From: Pseudomonas sp. FeN3W
GTDB lineage: Bacteria > Pseudomonadota > Gammaproteobacteria > Pseudomonadales > Pseudomonadaceae
Reading direction: 5' to 3'
Length of the DNA: 64,000 bases
Assembly (NCBI GenBank): GCA_030263805.2
Contig: CP136010.1
Span: forward strand, 2,805,001 to 2,869,000
The position numbers and the translations under genes were made by a program. The notes beneath the pieces are model-generated. The model searched no databases. It saw nothing but the letters and a program-made list of their open reading frames with translations, and was not told the DNA's origin. Positions 43,171 to 51,911 of the stretch are shown here, one piece after another. Position 1 is the stretch's first letter. Every line of letters starts with the position of its first letter.

Positions 43171-44577
43171 ATGGACGCAACTGCTATCGCCGGCCCACAG
43201 CTGATGGTGGGCCTGGTCCTGGCCATCATCGTACTCATCGTACTGGTGCTCAAGACCCGTATCCACGCCCTGCTGGCGCTGATCATCGCCGCATCGATCG
43301 CCGGCCTGGTCGGCGGCATGGCGCCCGATGCGCTGGTCAAATCCATCACGACCGGATTCGGTGCCACGCTGTCGACCATCGGCCTGGTGATCGGTTTCGG
43401 TGTGATGATGGGCCGCCTGCTGGAAGTCTCCGGCGCGGCCGAGCGAATGGCCTACACCTTCGTGCGCTGGCTGGGCAGCAAGCGCGAAGAATGGGCGATG
43501 ATGGTTACCGGCTACATCGTCTCGGTACCGATCTTCTGCGATTCGGCATTCGTGATCCTCAACCCGCTGGTCCGTGCACTGTCGCGCAACACCGGCAAAT
43601 CGATGCTTACCCTGGGTATCGCCCTGGCCGCCGGCCTGATGCTGACCCACCATGCGGTGCCGCCGACTCCCGGGCCACTGGGCATCGCCGGGATCTTCAA
43701 CGTCGACGTCGGGCTGATGATTTTCTGGGGCATGGTGTTCACCCTTCCCGGCATGTTCGTGCTGGTGGCCTATGCCCGCATCATGGGCCCGCGGATCGAG
43801 GCGATGATCGCCCAGAGCGGCCAGGCACCGCTCGAGCCGGCCGCAGCCTACCGCGATGTGCTCGAGCGTGCCGATGCCCGCGAGGCCGAACTGCCACCGC
43901 TGTGGCTGTCGATGTTGCCGATTCTGCTGCCGATTCTGCTGATCTTCGCCAACACCCTGATCGTCGCGATCACCAAGCTCAACGGTGACAGCACCCTCGC
44001 CCAGAGCCTGTTCGGCCAAACGATCGCTTTCGTTGGCAACCCGGTCATCGCCGTCGGGCTCGGAGTGCTGGCTGCGCTGTATGGCCTGGTGCCACGGCGT
44101 CCGCGCGAGGAAGTCATCGCGCATATGGAAAAGGGCGTGGAAAGCGCAGGCATCATCCTGCTGGTGACCGGTGCCGGCGGCGCGCTGGGTGCGGTGCTGC
44201 GCGACAGCGGTGCAGGCCAGTACATGGGCGAGTGGGTGGCCACGCTGCCACTGCCGGCCGTGCTGATTCCCTTCGTGATCGCTTCGCTGGTGCGCCTGAT
44301 CCAAGGCAGCGGTACGGTGGCGATGATCACCGGCGCGTCCATTTCCGCGCCGATCCTGGCCTCGATACCCGATGTCAACATGGTATTCGCCGCCCAGGCA
44401 GCGGCGATCGGGTCGATGGTATTCAGCTACTTCAACGACAGCTATTTCTGGGTCGTCAACCGCATGCTCGGAGTGACCAATGCCAAGCACCAGCTGCTCA
44501 CCTGGTCGGTTCCAACCACGCTCGGCTGGCTCAGCTCCTTGCTCACCCTTCTGCTGTTCAACGCGATTCTCGGCTAA
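43171..44577 (+). CDS. GntP-family sugar-acid permease
   Basis: A 468-residue inner-membrane symporter with about 12-14 helices. It begins LMVGLVLAIIVLIVLVLKTRIHALLALIIAASIAGLVGGM and includes MVTGYIVSVPIFCDSAFVIL, MLTHHAVPPTPGPLGIAGIF and GSGTVAMITGASISAPIL, all typical of gluconate/GntP permeases. In this module it is most likely the uptake system for threonate or erythronate. It follows the denD-like gene by 66 bases with AAGAGGAA before the ATG. Confidence 0.9.
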   Translation: MDATAIAGPQLMVGLVLAIIVLIVLVLKTRIHALLALIIAASIAGLVGGMAPDALVKSITTGFGATLSTIGLVIGFGVMMGRLLEVSGAAERMAYTFVRWLGSKREEWAMMVTGYIVSVPIFCDSAFVILNPLVRALSRNTGKSMLTLGIALAAGLMLTHHAVPPTPGPLGIAGIFNVDVGLMIFWGMVFTLPGMFVLVAYARIMGPRIEAMIAQSGQAPLEPAAAYRDVLERADAREAELPPLWLSMLPILLPILLIFANTLIVAITKLNGDSTLAQSLFGQTIAFVGNPVIAVGLGVLAALYGLVPRRPREEVIAHMEKGVESAGIILLVTGAGGALGAVLRDSGAGQYMGEWVATLPLPAVLIPFVIASLVRLIQGSGTVAMITGASISAPILASIPDVNMVFAAQAAAIGSMVFSYFNDSYFWVVNRMLGVTNAKHQLLTWSVPTTLGWLSSLLTLLLFNAILG

Positions 44578-44778
44578 CGGCCGCCGACGTCGACCACCAG
44601 CCAGCACGGCTCTGGCCTGGCCAGGAGGTCGGCAACAGCCTTCCGGCCATTGCTCACCCTGCCCATTCGCACGGCGCAGGGTGGACACGCCTTGTCGATC
44701 CATCGCTCTGCAGTCACGGTTGGCGTAAAAAGCGCGAGCCACCCGCGCAGCTCGCTCTTGAACTGGCGGCTGTGGCTG
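44578..44778. other. Gene-free spacer between the GntP permease and the transposase remnant
   Basis: About 200 bases without a supported gene. I see no clear terminal inverted repeat of the IS element here and no terminator with a T-run. Confidence 0.5.
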
Positions 44779-45273
44779 CTAGCTGTGTAAACCCGCGTTG
44801 ACCGGAGGAAGTGGAGCGCGGCTGATGGGAGGTGGGTAACCGAGACTGGCATGAGGTCTGTGCCAGTTGTATTGATGCAGCCAAGGTAGCGGGTGAGCGG
44901 CACGTTGCTCTGGAGTGTCATAACTGCAGACGTATGCCCACTCACGCAAGCTAGTCTGGATGAAGCGTCCGGCCTTGCCATTGGTGCGATGCCTGTAGGA
45001 TTTGGTCCATAGATGGAGCAAGCCAAGTCTGCGCACCAGGCGGCGCAAGCGCTTGGATCGGCAGCAGACGCCATTGTCAGTCATGATGCGAGTAAGCCGA
45101 GGCCCCGGTAGTAGCGCAGCGCCTGAAGAAGCGCGCCGCAGGCGCTGGTGCCGCGCTCATCGGGATGCAGGGAGCTGAACGCTATTCGGCTGGCATCATC
45201 GATGGCTACACGGACGAACTCCCAGCCGGCGCCGTCCGAGTTCTGCTGGCGGTTGCCCGTCACGCGGTGGCCG
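44779..45273 (-). pseudogene. IS481-type transposase remnant, truncated and frameshifted
   Basis: Two overlapping frames together encode the C-terminal half of a DDE/rve transposase: 45273-45081 (GHRVTGNRQQNSDGAGWEF, VAIDDASRIAFSSLHPDERG) and 45084-44779 (RIMTDNG, then RTNGKAGRFIQTSLREWAY and WLHQYNWHRPHASLGYPPPISR). The frame breaks near RYYRGLG, and the N-terminal half is missing exactly where the right 41-bp repeat begins. It is non-functional. It marks the right edge of the inserted module. Confidence 0.8.
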
Positions 45274-45275
45274 GG

Positions 45276-45316
45276 TCGGCGGCGGCAACATCCACTGCAT
45301 CACCCAGCAGCAGCCG
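45276..45316 (+). repeat. 41-bp direct repeat, right copy
   Basis: Identical to 37578-37618. It is followed in the AguA frame by GCA CCG CTG TCG CGC TGA, i.e. the natural AguA ending APLSR-stop. Confidence 0.9.
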
Positions 45317-45334
45317 GCACCGCTGTCGCGCTGA
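45276..45334 (+). pseudogene. aguA: Displaced 3' end of aguA
   Basis: Reads GGGNIHCITQQQPAPLSR and a stop at 45332-45334, and includes the codon for the catalytic cysteine. It has no start or upstream gene of its own. Joined to aguA at the repeat it restores a protein of 368 residues, close to the family norm, so it is the severed gene end rather than a chance match. Confidence 0.85.
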
Positions 45335-45376
45335 AACGCTGGCCTTGAGCCTGCCAGCCAGGCAGGAGGAGGTTCG

Positions 45377-45781
45377 ATGGAGTTTCTGGTCAACCTCGAC
45401 GTCGACGACCTGGAACGGGCCGTCGACTTCTACGGATCGGTGTTCGACCTGCGGGTCGGCCGCCGTCTCGGCACTTTCGCCGTGGAAATGCTCGGCGGTC
45501 CGACGCCAATCTATCTGCTGCACAAGACCGCTGGCAGCGCCGCCACAGCGGACGGCTCTCGGCACCGCGACTACGCGCGGCACTGGACGCCGCTGCACCT
45601 GGATTTCGTCGTCGAGAACATCGAATCCGCGACCGCCAGGGCCATCGCCCAGGGTGCACGGCTGGAGCAGCCGATAGCGACTCAGGTTGGCCACAAACTG
45701 GCGCTCATGGCCGATCCGTTCGGCCATGGCTTCTGCCTGCTGCAGTTCACTGAGCGTGGTTACGACGAGCTGGCCAACTGA
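45377..45781 (+). CDS. VOC/glyoxalase-superfamily protein
   Basis: A 134-residue protein with paired beta-alpha-beta-beta-beta modules: FLVNLDVDDLERAVDFYGSVFDLRVGRRLG and LHLDFVVENIESATARAIAQGARLEQP, ending ALMADPFGHGFCLLQF. This is the glyoxalase/bleomycin-resistance/dioxygenase fold; the usual metal ligands are partly recognisable (His in LHLDF). AGGAGG before the ATG is a very strong ribosome site. Function is unknown. It was probably the original neighbour downstream of aguA. Confidence 0.8.
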   Translation: MEFLVNLDVDDLERAVDFYGSVFDLRVGRRLGTFAVEMLGGPTPIYLLHKTAGSAATADGSRHRDYARHWTPLHLDFVVENIESATARAIAQGARLEQPIATQVGHKLALMADPFGHGFCLLQFTERGYDELAN

Positions 45782-45807
45782 ACCGATCGAACACCCCGCC
45801 AGTCAGC

Positions 45808-46806
45808 TCAGCCGACGATCACCTGGTTCTTGCCCAGGCGCTTGGCGGTGTACATCGCCGCGTCCGCGCGGGCGAACACGCTGCTCAGCTCGAGATCGCT
45901 GGCTTTCAGGGAGGTCAGACCCAGGCTGGCGGTGACACGGAAGCGCTCGCCATTCTCGGCGGTGAACACCACCCGCTCGATCTCGCGCTGCAGGCGTTCG
46001 GCGATCTGTTCGGCCAGATCCGGCTGACAGCCCGGCAGCACCGCAGCGAATTCCTCACCACCGATACGCCCGAACAGATCGCTCTGGCGCAGCACGGAGG
46101 CACCACAACGAGCGACCTTCTGCAGCACCTGATCGCCCATCTGGTGGCCGTGGGTATCGTTGATGCGCTTGAAGTCATCGATATCCAGCAGCAGGAACGC
46201 CAGCGAAGAAGCGAACTGCCGCGCTCGCTCGAACTCGGCGCGAGCGCATTCGAAGAAGTGCCGGCGGTTGCTGCTCTGGGTCAGCACATCGGTGGTGGCC
46301 AGGCGCTGCAGTTCGCCTTCGAGCTGCTTCTTCTCGGTGATGTCTTCGGCGATACCGACGATGATCGGGCCCTGGCCACGATCGGCACGGCGGCCAAGGA
46401 AACACTTGTCGCTCAACCAGCGCAGTTGCCCGTCACCGCGGATGATGCGGTACTCGCGGGTTTCCACCGCGCCCTCATCGAGCACGGCGAGCATGCTCTT
46501 CTGCGCAAACTCGACGTCATCCGGATAGATTGCGTTGCGCCACTCGCCGTAATCGGCCAGCAGCAGGGCCGGCGAGCGCCCGAAGATGCGCTCGTAGGCA
46601 GGGCTGACGTAGATCATCCGCTGCGCCTGCCAGTCGAACGCCCAGAGCACGGCATTGACGCCGCCCAACAGGGTGCTGAACAGTTGCTCGCGCTCGCCCA
46701 GACGGGCAGCCTCCGCGCGCGCATGCATCAGCGCCAGCAATGTCTGCGCATCGCCGCCCGGTGGCATGCCCATACCCGAATCACCCAGATCACTCGCCAG
46801 CCGCAT
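45808..46806 (-). CDS. PAS-domain diguanylate cyclase
   Basis: A 332-residue cytoplasmic protein: a PAS/PAC sensor at about residues 45-160 (WAFDWQAQRMIYVSPAYERIFGRSPALLL ... GIAEDITEKKQLE), then a GGDEF domain with an intact GGEEF site at 249-253 and an RQSD inhibitory site at 240-243. It should make c-di-GMP with product feedback. AGGAAG lies close before the ATG at 46806; an upstream ATG at 46850 is less likely. Its position near desA and agu genes matches the cyclase next to aguA in P. aeruginosa. Confidence 0.88.
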   Translation of the reverse strand: MRLASDLGDSGMGMPPGGDAQTLLALMHARAEAARLGEREQLFSTLLGGVNAVLWAFDWQAQRMIYVSPAYERIFGRSPALLLADYGEWRNAIYPDDVEFAQKSMLAVLDEGAVETREYRIIRGDGQLRWLSDKCFLGRRADRGQGPIIVGIAEDITEKKQLEGELQRLATTDVLTQSSNRRHFFECARAEFERARQFASSLAFLLLDIDDFKRINDTHGHQMGDQVLQKVARCGASVLRQSDLFGRIGGEEFAAVLPGCQPDLAEQIAERLQREIERVVFTAENGERFRVTASLGLTSLKASDLELSSVFARADAAMYTAKRLGKNQVIVG

Positions 46807-46871
46807 AGCCTTCTTCCTGAAACGACCGTCGCGATTGCGACAGTACTGCATATTGAGAATGCTGTTCAGAG

Positions 46872-46901
46872 AGCCGGCCAGAAGCAAAGTTCCGGCCGGC
46901 T
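46872..46901. terminator. Stem-loop between desaturase and cyclase genes
   Basis: AGCCGGCC and GGCCGGCT pair perfectly and enclose GAA/TTC, giving a 30-bp hairpin 30 bases after the desaturase stop. No T-run on either strand, so a weak terminator or mRNA-stability element. Confidence 0.4.
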
Positions 46902-46930
46902 GGAGGCCTTGTGCTTGAGCCGATGGAAGG

Positions 46931-48121
46931 TCAGGCGATGGCGACTGACGGGCGCAGTGAATAGGTCCGCAGATGCTCGGCGAATTCGCGCAGCGACTGG
47001 ATGCCGCTGACCTCCGCTTCGTGTACCCATTGCTTGATCGCCGCCAGCATTTCATGGCCGTTCGAGCTGGTTCGCGTCCAGATCTGCTGCAGCGCCAGAC
47101 GCTTCTCGTAGATCACCTTGAGCGACTGGCTCTGCGCCAGCATGTCGTCGATGTGCGCCTGCTGATCCTGCTGCAACAGGCTCGGCTCCAGCGCCAGCAG
47201 ACGCTTGGCGCGGCGCAGTTGATGACGCAGCGTGGCGTCGGCGCGGCCAAGCTCCTGGCGCACCAGCGGCACGATGACCAGCTTGCGGTACTGCGCCATG
47301 ATCTGGAAACGGTTGTTGAGGATCGCCATGGCGCTGTCCATGTCCAGCTGCTGCTTGCACTCGATGCGGTGGGCGATCGGCGCGGTACGGTTGACCTTGG
47401 CCAGCCGCAGCAGGCTGAACAGGCGAATCCAGGCCCAGCCCATGTCGAACTCCCATTTGCGCACCGACAGCTTGGCCGAGTTCGGATAGGTGTGATGGTT
47501 GTTGTGCAGCTCCTCGCCGCCGATGAGGATGCCCCAGGGCACGAGGTTGGTCGCCGCATCGCGACATTCGAAGTTGCGATAGCCGACCGCATGGCCGAGG
47601 CCGTTGACCACGCCGGCGGCCCAGAACGGAATCCAGATCATCTGCACCGCCCAGACGGTCAGGCCGAGCGCGCCGAACAGCGCCAGGTCGATCAGCAGCA
47701 TCAGTACGATGCCGACATTGGGAAAACGCGAATAGAGGTTGCGCTCGATCCAGTCGTCCGGGCAGTTCTTGCCGTAGATGCGCAGGGTTTCCTCGTTCTT
47801 CGCCTCTTCCATGTACAGCTCGGCGCCCTTGCGCAGCACCGTGCTCAGGCCCTTCTGCACCGGGCTGTGAGGGTCATCGGGGGTCTCGCATTTGGCGTGG
47901 TGCTTGCGGTGGATGGCGGTCCACTCGCGGGTGTTCATCGCCGTGGTCAGCCACAGCCAGAAACGGAAGAAATGCTTGAGCGCCGGATTCAACTCCAGCG
48001 AGCGGTGCGCCGAGTAACGGTGCAGATAGACCGTGACGCTGACGATGGTGACGTGAGTCAGCAGCAGCGTGGTCGCGATGAGTTGCCAGACCGACAGGTC
48101 GAGTAAACCGGTGTGCCACAT
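46931..48121 (-). CDS. desA: Membrane fatty acid desaturase, DesA-like
   Basis: A 396-residue integral-membrane delta-9-type desaturase. The three iron-binding histidine boxes are present: HRYSAH, HRKHHAKC and HNNHHTYP. Four hydrophobic helices flank them (LIATTLLLTHVTIVSVTVYL; GIVLMLLIDLALFGALGLTV). The long C-terminal helical tail is typical of the Pseudomonas phospholipid desaturase DesA. It introduces double bonds in membrane acyl chains. Neighbouring genes agree with the P. aeruginosa desA region. Confidence 0.88.
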   Translation of the reverse strand: MWHTGLLDLSVWQLIATTLLLTHVTIVSVTVYLHRYSAHRSLELNPALKHFFRFWLWLTTAMNTREWTAIHRKHHAKCETPDDPHSPVQKGLSTVLRKGAELYMEEAKNEETLRIYGKNCPDDWIERNLYSRFPNVGIVLMLLIDLALFGALGLTVWAVQMIWIPFWAAGVVNGLGHAVGYRNFECRDAATNLVPWGILIGGEELHNNHHTYPNSAKLSVRKWEFDMGWAWIRLFSLLRLAKVNRTAPIAHRIECKQQLDMDSAMAILNNRFQIMAQYRKLVIVPLVRQELGRADATLRHQLRRAKRLLALEPSLLQQDQQAHIDDMLAQSQSLKVIYEKRLALQQIWTRTSSNGHEMLAAIKQWVHEAEVSGIQSLREFAEHLRTYSLRPSVAIA

Positions 48122-48437
48122 GATAACGGGGTGCCTCTTGCAGAACGGTGCGCCAACGACCTCCGCTGACGTTCACCTGGCCTCAGCCTAACACCAGGCG
48201 TCGGCGAGTCTAGGAAACGGCCCGACCGACCGTCTAAAAGCTGGTGATTTTTTAGCCAGATTCGGCTGCAATCGCTACGCTTCGGTACGTAGCGCAAGGC
48301 TGACGTGCGTTCCCGAAAGACGCTACCGGCCGTACTAGCATAGAGCTATCATTGTTTCTTTTTTGCCCTGGAAAGTTGCGGCTCATGCAAACGTCGTACG
48401 GCGAGCGCAGCACCTCGCGCCACTGGCCGGCCCGCCG
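48122..48437. other. Divergent intergenic region between desA and the first sensor kinase
   Basis: A 316-bp gap without a convincing gene. It contains an inverted repeat CGCTACG-N8-CGTAGCG at 48273-48294, possibly a hairpin or operator, and AT-rich stretches at 48248-48255 and 48350-48364 suited to promoters in either direction. A TTG at 48363 is in frame with the kinase but lacks a ribosome site. Confidence 0.4.
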
Positions 48438-51401
48438 ATGACGAACGCCGGCATCACCACCCCCCACTGGATCTTCGCGCTCGGCAGCCTGCTGCTGGTG
48501 CTGCTGTTCGGCAGCCTGGCGTTCAACGATTACCGCGCGCGCGATGCCGCCTGGCACCTGGAAATCGACACCCACGGCGAACTGCAGAGCCTCGCGTTGC
48601 AGAGCGCGCAGCTCAATCAGCGGCGTCAGGCCGACATGGTCGCCACTGCGCTGGCTGGCAATGCCGAAGTGCTGCGCCAGTTACGCCAGATCGATACGGC
48701 GCTACGCGATGGCAGGGCCATGGACGATGCGCGCATCGAACTGGCACGCCAGCGTCTGCGTGCCGCGCTGAGCCCGGCCTGGAGCGCCATGCAACGCCAC
48801 GGCGCACTGCAGTTGCAGATCTTCTGGAGCGACGCCGGGGTCGCCCTGCTGCGCATGCAGCAACCGGAGCGCTTCGGTGACGCAATGGCGGCGCAACGCC
48901 CAATGCTGCGCCGCGCGATAAGCGAAGGCAGCATGCAGTACGGCATGGAGGTCAATGCGCTCGGCGCCAGCAGTCGTGCCATCGTTCCGTTGCGTGCAAC
49001 CGACAGCGAGTCCGGCGAGATCATCGGCGCCCTGGAAGTCGGCTACAACGTGCTGCCGGAACTGCCCGAGCTGGGCGACCAGCTGGCCGCCGGACTGGCG
49101 CTGATGGTCAATCGCCAGGCACTGCAGGCAGCCGACGTGGAAGCCCCCAGCGGCGTGCAACTGCGCAGCGACGGCGACTGGCTGCTGATCGAGCATTCGG
49201 CGACGCAGATTCTGCACTGGGCGCAGCAAGGCATGCTGCCCGAGCCGGAGATCGGCCTGGCCTTGCGCCTGCTGAGTGCCGACGGTCGCACCTATATGCT
49301 CAATCAGATTCCCCTGCACAGCGACCGCCGGGCCCAGCCATCGGCGCCGCTGCTGGCAGCGGCGCTGGTCTGGCGCGATATCAGCGCGATGCAGCAGGAG
49401 CACCAGCAGGCCGAACGCCGGCTGTTGCTCAAATGGAGTCTGGCCTGGCTGATCGCCGAGGCGCTGCTGCTGACCCTGGCGGTGCTGCTGCAACGGCGCA
49501 TCGGCGCGCAGCTGCAGCATCAGTTCAGCCAGCAACAGCAGGGCCGTCGCCGCCAGCGCCTGCTCGACCGCGCGCAGAAAATCGCCAGCCTGCTGCCCGG
49601 CATGGTGTTCCAGCTCAAGCGGTTCGCCAACGGCCGCTATGCCTTCCTCTATGTCAGCGAGGGCGCACGAGACCTCTACGGTATCGACCCGCAGCGGCTA
49701 CTGGTAGATGCTGCCCAGGCGCTGGCGCACGTTCATCCGCAGGATTTGCCACGGCTGAAAGCCGCGCTGCTGCGCCTGGCCGCGCGGTCGACGACCGGCT
49801 CGGTGGAATTCCGCATCCAGCATCCGCAACGCGGCCTGCTCTGGGCCGAGGGACGTGCCACCGCCGAACGTCGCCCTGACGGCACCGTGCTCTGGCACGG
49901 CTTCGTCACCGAGATCACCGAACTGATGGAAGCCACCCGCGCGCTGCAGAAGAGCGAGAGCCGCTACCGCGCCATGGTCGGCAACCTGCCGGGCGTGGTC
50001 TACCGCTGCCGCAACGACGGCCGCCGGCGCATGAGCTATCTGAGCAACGGCATCGAACGCCTGACCGGCTACCCGGCCAGCGATTTCATTGGCGACCGCA
50101 TGCGCAGCTACGCCAACCTGATCCACCCAGACGACCTCGAGCTGGCCCGGCAACACGCCGAGCAGGACACCTTCGAGGGCATCTACCGGCTCATCAATGC
50201 CGAAGGCCGGACCGTCTACGTGCGCGAAAAGGCCCGCGTACTGCGCGAACGCGACGACCCGGTCGGCTGGTGCGACGGTTTCATCTGGGACGTCACCGAC
50301 CAGGCACTGGCCAAGGAAGAGATGCAGGAGCGCGAGCGCTACCTGAGCATGCTGATCGACAACGTGATCGACGCCATCATCATCATCGACGCCCGCGGCA
50401 TCATCGAGACCTTCAACCACGCCGCCGAACAGATCTTCGGCTACAGCGCCGCAGAGGTCATCGGCCGCAACCTGTCGATGCTCATGCCCGAACCGGACCG
50501 CTCCGCCCACGACAGCTATCTGGAGACCTACGAGCGACGCGGCATTCCTCGGGCGCTGGAACAGAACCGCGAACTCACCGCCCTGCGCCGTACCGGCGAA
50601 ACCTTCACCATCGAACTGCGCGTCTCGCAGATCAACCACCACGGCGAGCGCCGGTTCATCGGCCTGGTGCGCGACATCACCGAGCGCAAGCGCATCGAGC
50701 GAATGAAGAGCGAACTGGTGTCCATCGTCAGCCACGAGCTGCGTACGCCACTGACCTCGATCTCCGGCGCCCTCGGCCTGATCGTCGGCGGTGCGCTCGG
50801 CGAGCCTTCGCCGAACATGCGCCAGATGATCGACATCGCCCACCAGAACAGCCTGCGTCTGGGACGCCTGGTGGACGATCTGCTGGACATCGACAAGCTG
50901 GTCGCCGGCAAGATGACCCTCGACGTTCGCGCGCATGCGCTGCCGGCATTGCTGCAACAGGCGATCGCCGCCAATCAGGGCTATGCCACCAAACACGGCG
51001 TCGCACTGGAGCTGCTGCCGACGCCGGATGTCCAGCTGATGGCAGACGACGATCGGTTGCAGCAGGTACTGGCCAATCTCATCTCCAATGCGGTCAAATT
51101 CTCGCCGCGGAGTGGCACTGTTTCGCTCGCCAGCGAGCGGTGCGACGGCTGGATACGAATCTCGGTACGGGATCAGGGACCGGGTATCGCCCCCGAATTC
51201 CACACACGGATCTTCCAGAAATTCTCCCAGGCCGACTCCTCCGACAGCCGCCAGAAGGAAGGCACCGGCCTGGGCCTGGCCATCAGCAAGGAACTGATCG
51301 AACACATGCACGGCCGGATCGGTTTCGATTCCGAGCTCGGTGAAGGCGCCTGTTTCTGGTGCGAACTGCCAGTCGTGCCGCTGGCGCAAGATCAATCCTG
51401 A
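48438..51401 (+). CDS. Multi-PAS sensor histidine kinase
   Basis: A 987-residue inner-membrane kinase. Order: membrane helix near residues 11-28 (WIFALGSLLLVLLFGSL), Cache-like periplasmic sensor of about 300 residues, second helix (WLIAEALLLTLAVLL), three PAS/PAC modules (beginning LPGMVFQLKRF, NLPGVVYRCRN and DNVIDAIIIIDARG), HisKA with phospho-acceptor His766 (SIVSHELRTPLTSI), and HATPase (NLISNAVKFSP, GPGIAPEF, GTGLGLAISKEL). No receiver is attached; the single-domain receiver 48 bases downstream is the likely partner. Start uncertain: ATG at 48438 has a weak ribosome site. Confidence 0.87.
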   Translation: MTNAGITTPHWIFALGSLLLVLLFGSLAFNDYRARDAAWHLEIDTHGELQSLALQSAQLNQRRQADMVATALAGNAEVLRQLRQIDTALRDGRAMDDARIELARQRLRAALSPAWSAMQRHGALQLQIFWSDAGVALLRMQQPERFGDAMAAQRPMLRRAISEGSMQYGMEVNALGASSRAIVPLRATDSESGEIIGALEVGYNVLPELPELGDQLAAGLALMVNRQALQAADVEAPSGVQLRSDGDWLLIEHSATQILHWAQQGMLPEPEIGLALRLLSADGRTYMLNQIPLHSDRRAQPSAPLLAAALVWRDISAMQQEHQQAERRLLLKWSLAWLIAEALLLTLAVLLQRRIGAQLQHQFSQQQQGRRRQRLLDRAQKIASLLPGMVFQLKRFANGRYAFLYVSEGARDLYGIDPQRLLVDAAQALAHVHPQDLPRLKAALLRLAARSTTGSVEFRIQHPQRGLLWAEGRATAERRPDGTVLWHGFVTEITELMEATRALQKSESRYRAMVGNLPGVVYRCRNDGRRRMSYLSNGIERLTGYPASDFIGDRMRSYANLIHPDDLELARQHAEQDTFEGIYRLINAEGRTVYVREKARVLRERDDPVGWCDGFIWDVTDQALAKEEMQERERYLSMLIDNVIDAIIIIDARGIIETFNHAAEQIFGYSAAEVIGRNLSMLMPEPDRSAHDSYLETYERRGIPRALEQNRELTALRRTGETFTIELRVSQINHHGERRFIGLVRDITERKRIERMKSELVSIVSHELRTPLTSISGALGLIVGGALGEPSPNMRQMIDIAHQNSLRLGRLVDDLLDIDKLVAGKMTLDVRAHALPALLQQAIAANQGYATKHGVALELLPTPDVQLMADDDRLQQVLANLISNAVKFSPRSGTVSLASERCDGWIRISVRDQGPGIAPEFHTRIFQKFSQADSSDSRQKEGTGLGLAISKELIEHMHGRIGFDSELGEGACFWCELPVVPLAQDQS

Positions 51402-51449
51402 TGCTTCCGTATAAGCGGACGCGCACGCAAACGACCCCCCGGAGGCACA

Positions 51450-51836
51450 ATGGCCGAACTCAGGCGCATCCTGCACGTTGAAGACGATCCGTCGATTCAG
51501 GCGGTGACCAAACTGGCCCTGGAGGCCGTTGGCGGATATCAGGTGCTGTCCTGCTCCTCGGGCGCACAGGCGCTGGAGGAAGTCGAAGCCTTCGCCCCCG
51601 ACTTCATCCTGCTGGACGTGATGATGCCGGGCATGGACGGCCCGCAGACGCTGCTCAGGCTGCGCGAGCGCATCGACCTGGAACGGATTCCGGTAACATT
51701 CATGACCGCCAAGGTGCAGCCGAGCGAGATTGAGCACCTGCGCAAGCTGGGCGCGCGCGACGTGATCGTCAAGCCGTTCGACCCTATGCAGCTGGCCGAG
51801 CAGATTCGCAGCATCTGGCTAAGTGGCCGATACTAG
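51450..51836 (+). CDS. Single-domain response regulator
   Basis: A 128-residue receiver without output domain. Acidic pocket HVEDD (residues 9-13), phospho-acceptor Asp56 (FILLDVMMPGMDG), switch residue T in FMTAK and conserved lysine in VKPFDP. CCGGAGG precedes the ATG. It may relay phosphate to the Hpt domain encoded at 54702. Very similar to the receiver at 54320. Confidence 0.9.
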   Translation: MAELRRILHVEDDPSIQAVTKLALEAVGGYQVLSCSSGAQALEEVEAFAPDFILLDVMMPGMDGPQTLLRLRERIDLERIPVTFMTAKVQPSEIEHLRKLGARDVIVKPFDPMQLAEQIRSIWLSGRY

Positions 51837-51911
51837 GCAGAACTGCTTAATCCCCCGGTCGTGACACGCTGCCGACCCGGATGCCTCCCACCGAACCAGC
51901 AAGGCGCGACG

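Noticed and set aside
42865..44742. A 625-codon minus-strand frame over the denD-like and gntP-like genes
   Set aside because: Low-complexity H/Q/D-rich product typical of antisense to high-GC genes; the plus strand has real membrane and SDR motifs.
44574..45084. Separate small genes in the IS481 region
   Set aside because: They are fragments or antisense frames of one decayed transposase, so I describe a single pseudogene.
48363..48437. TTG start at 48363 for the first sensor kinase
   Set aside because: No ribosome site precedes it and the added 25 residues have no family support; the ATG at 48438 directly precedes the membrane helix. The choice remains uncertain.
49698..51737. A 679-codon open frame antisense to the first sensor kinase
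   Set aside because: No family features; the opposite strand encodes canonical PAS, HisKA and HATPase motifs.
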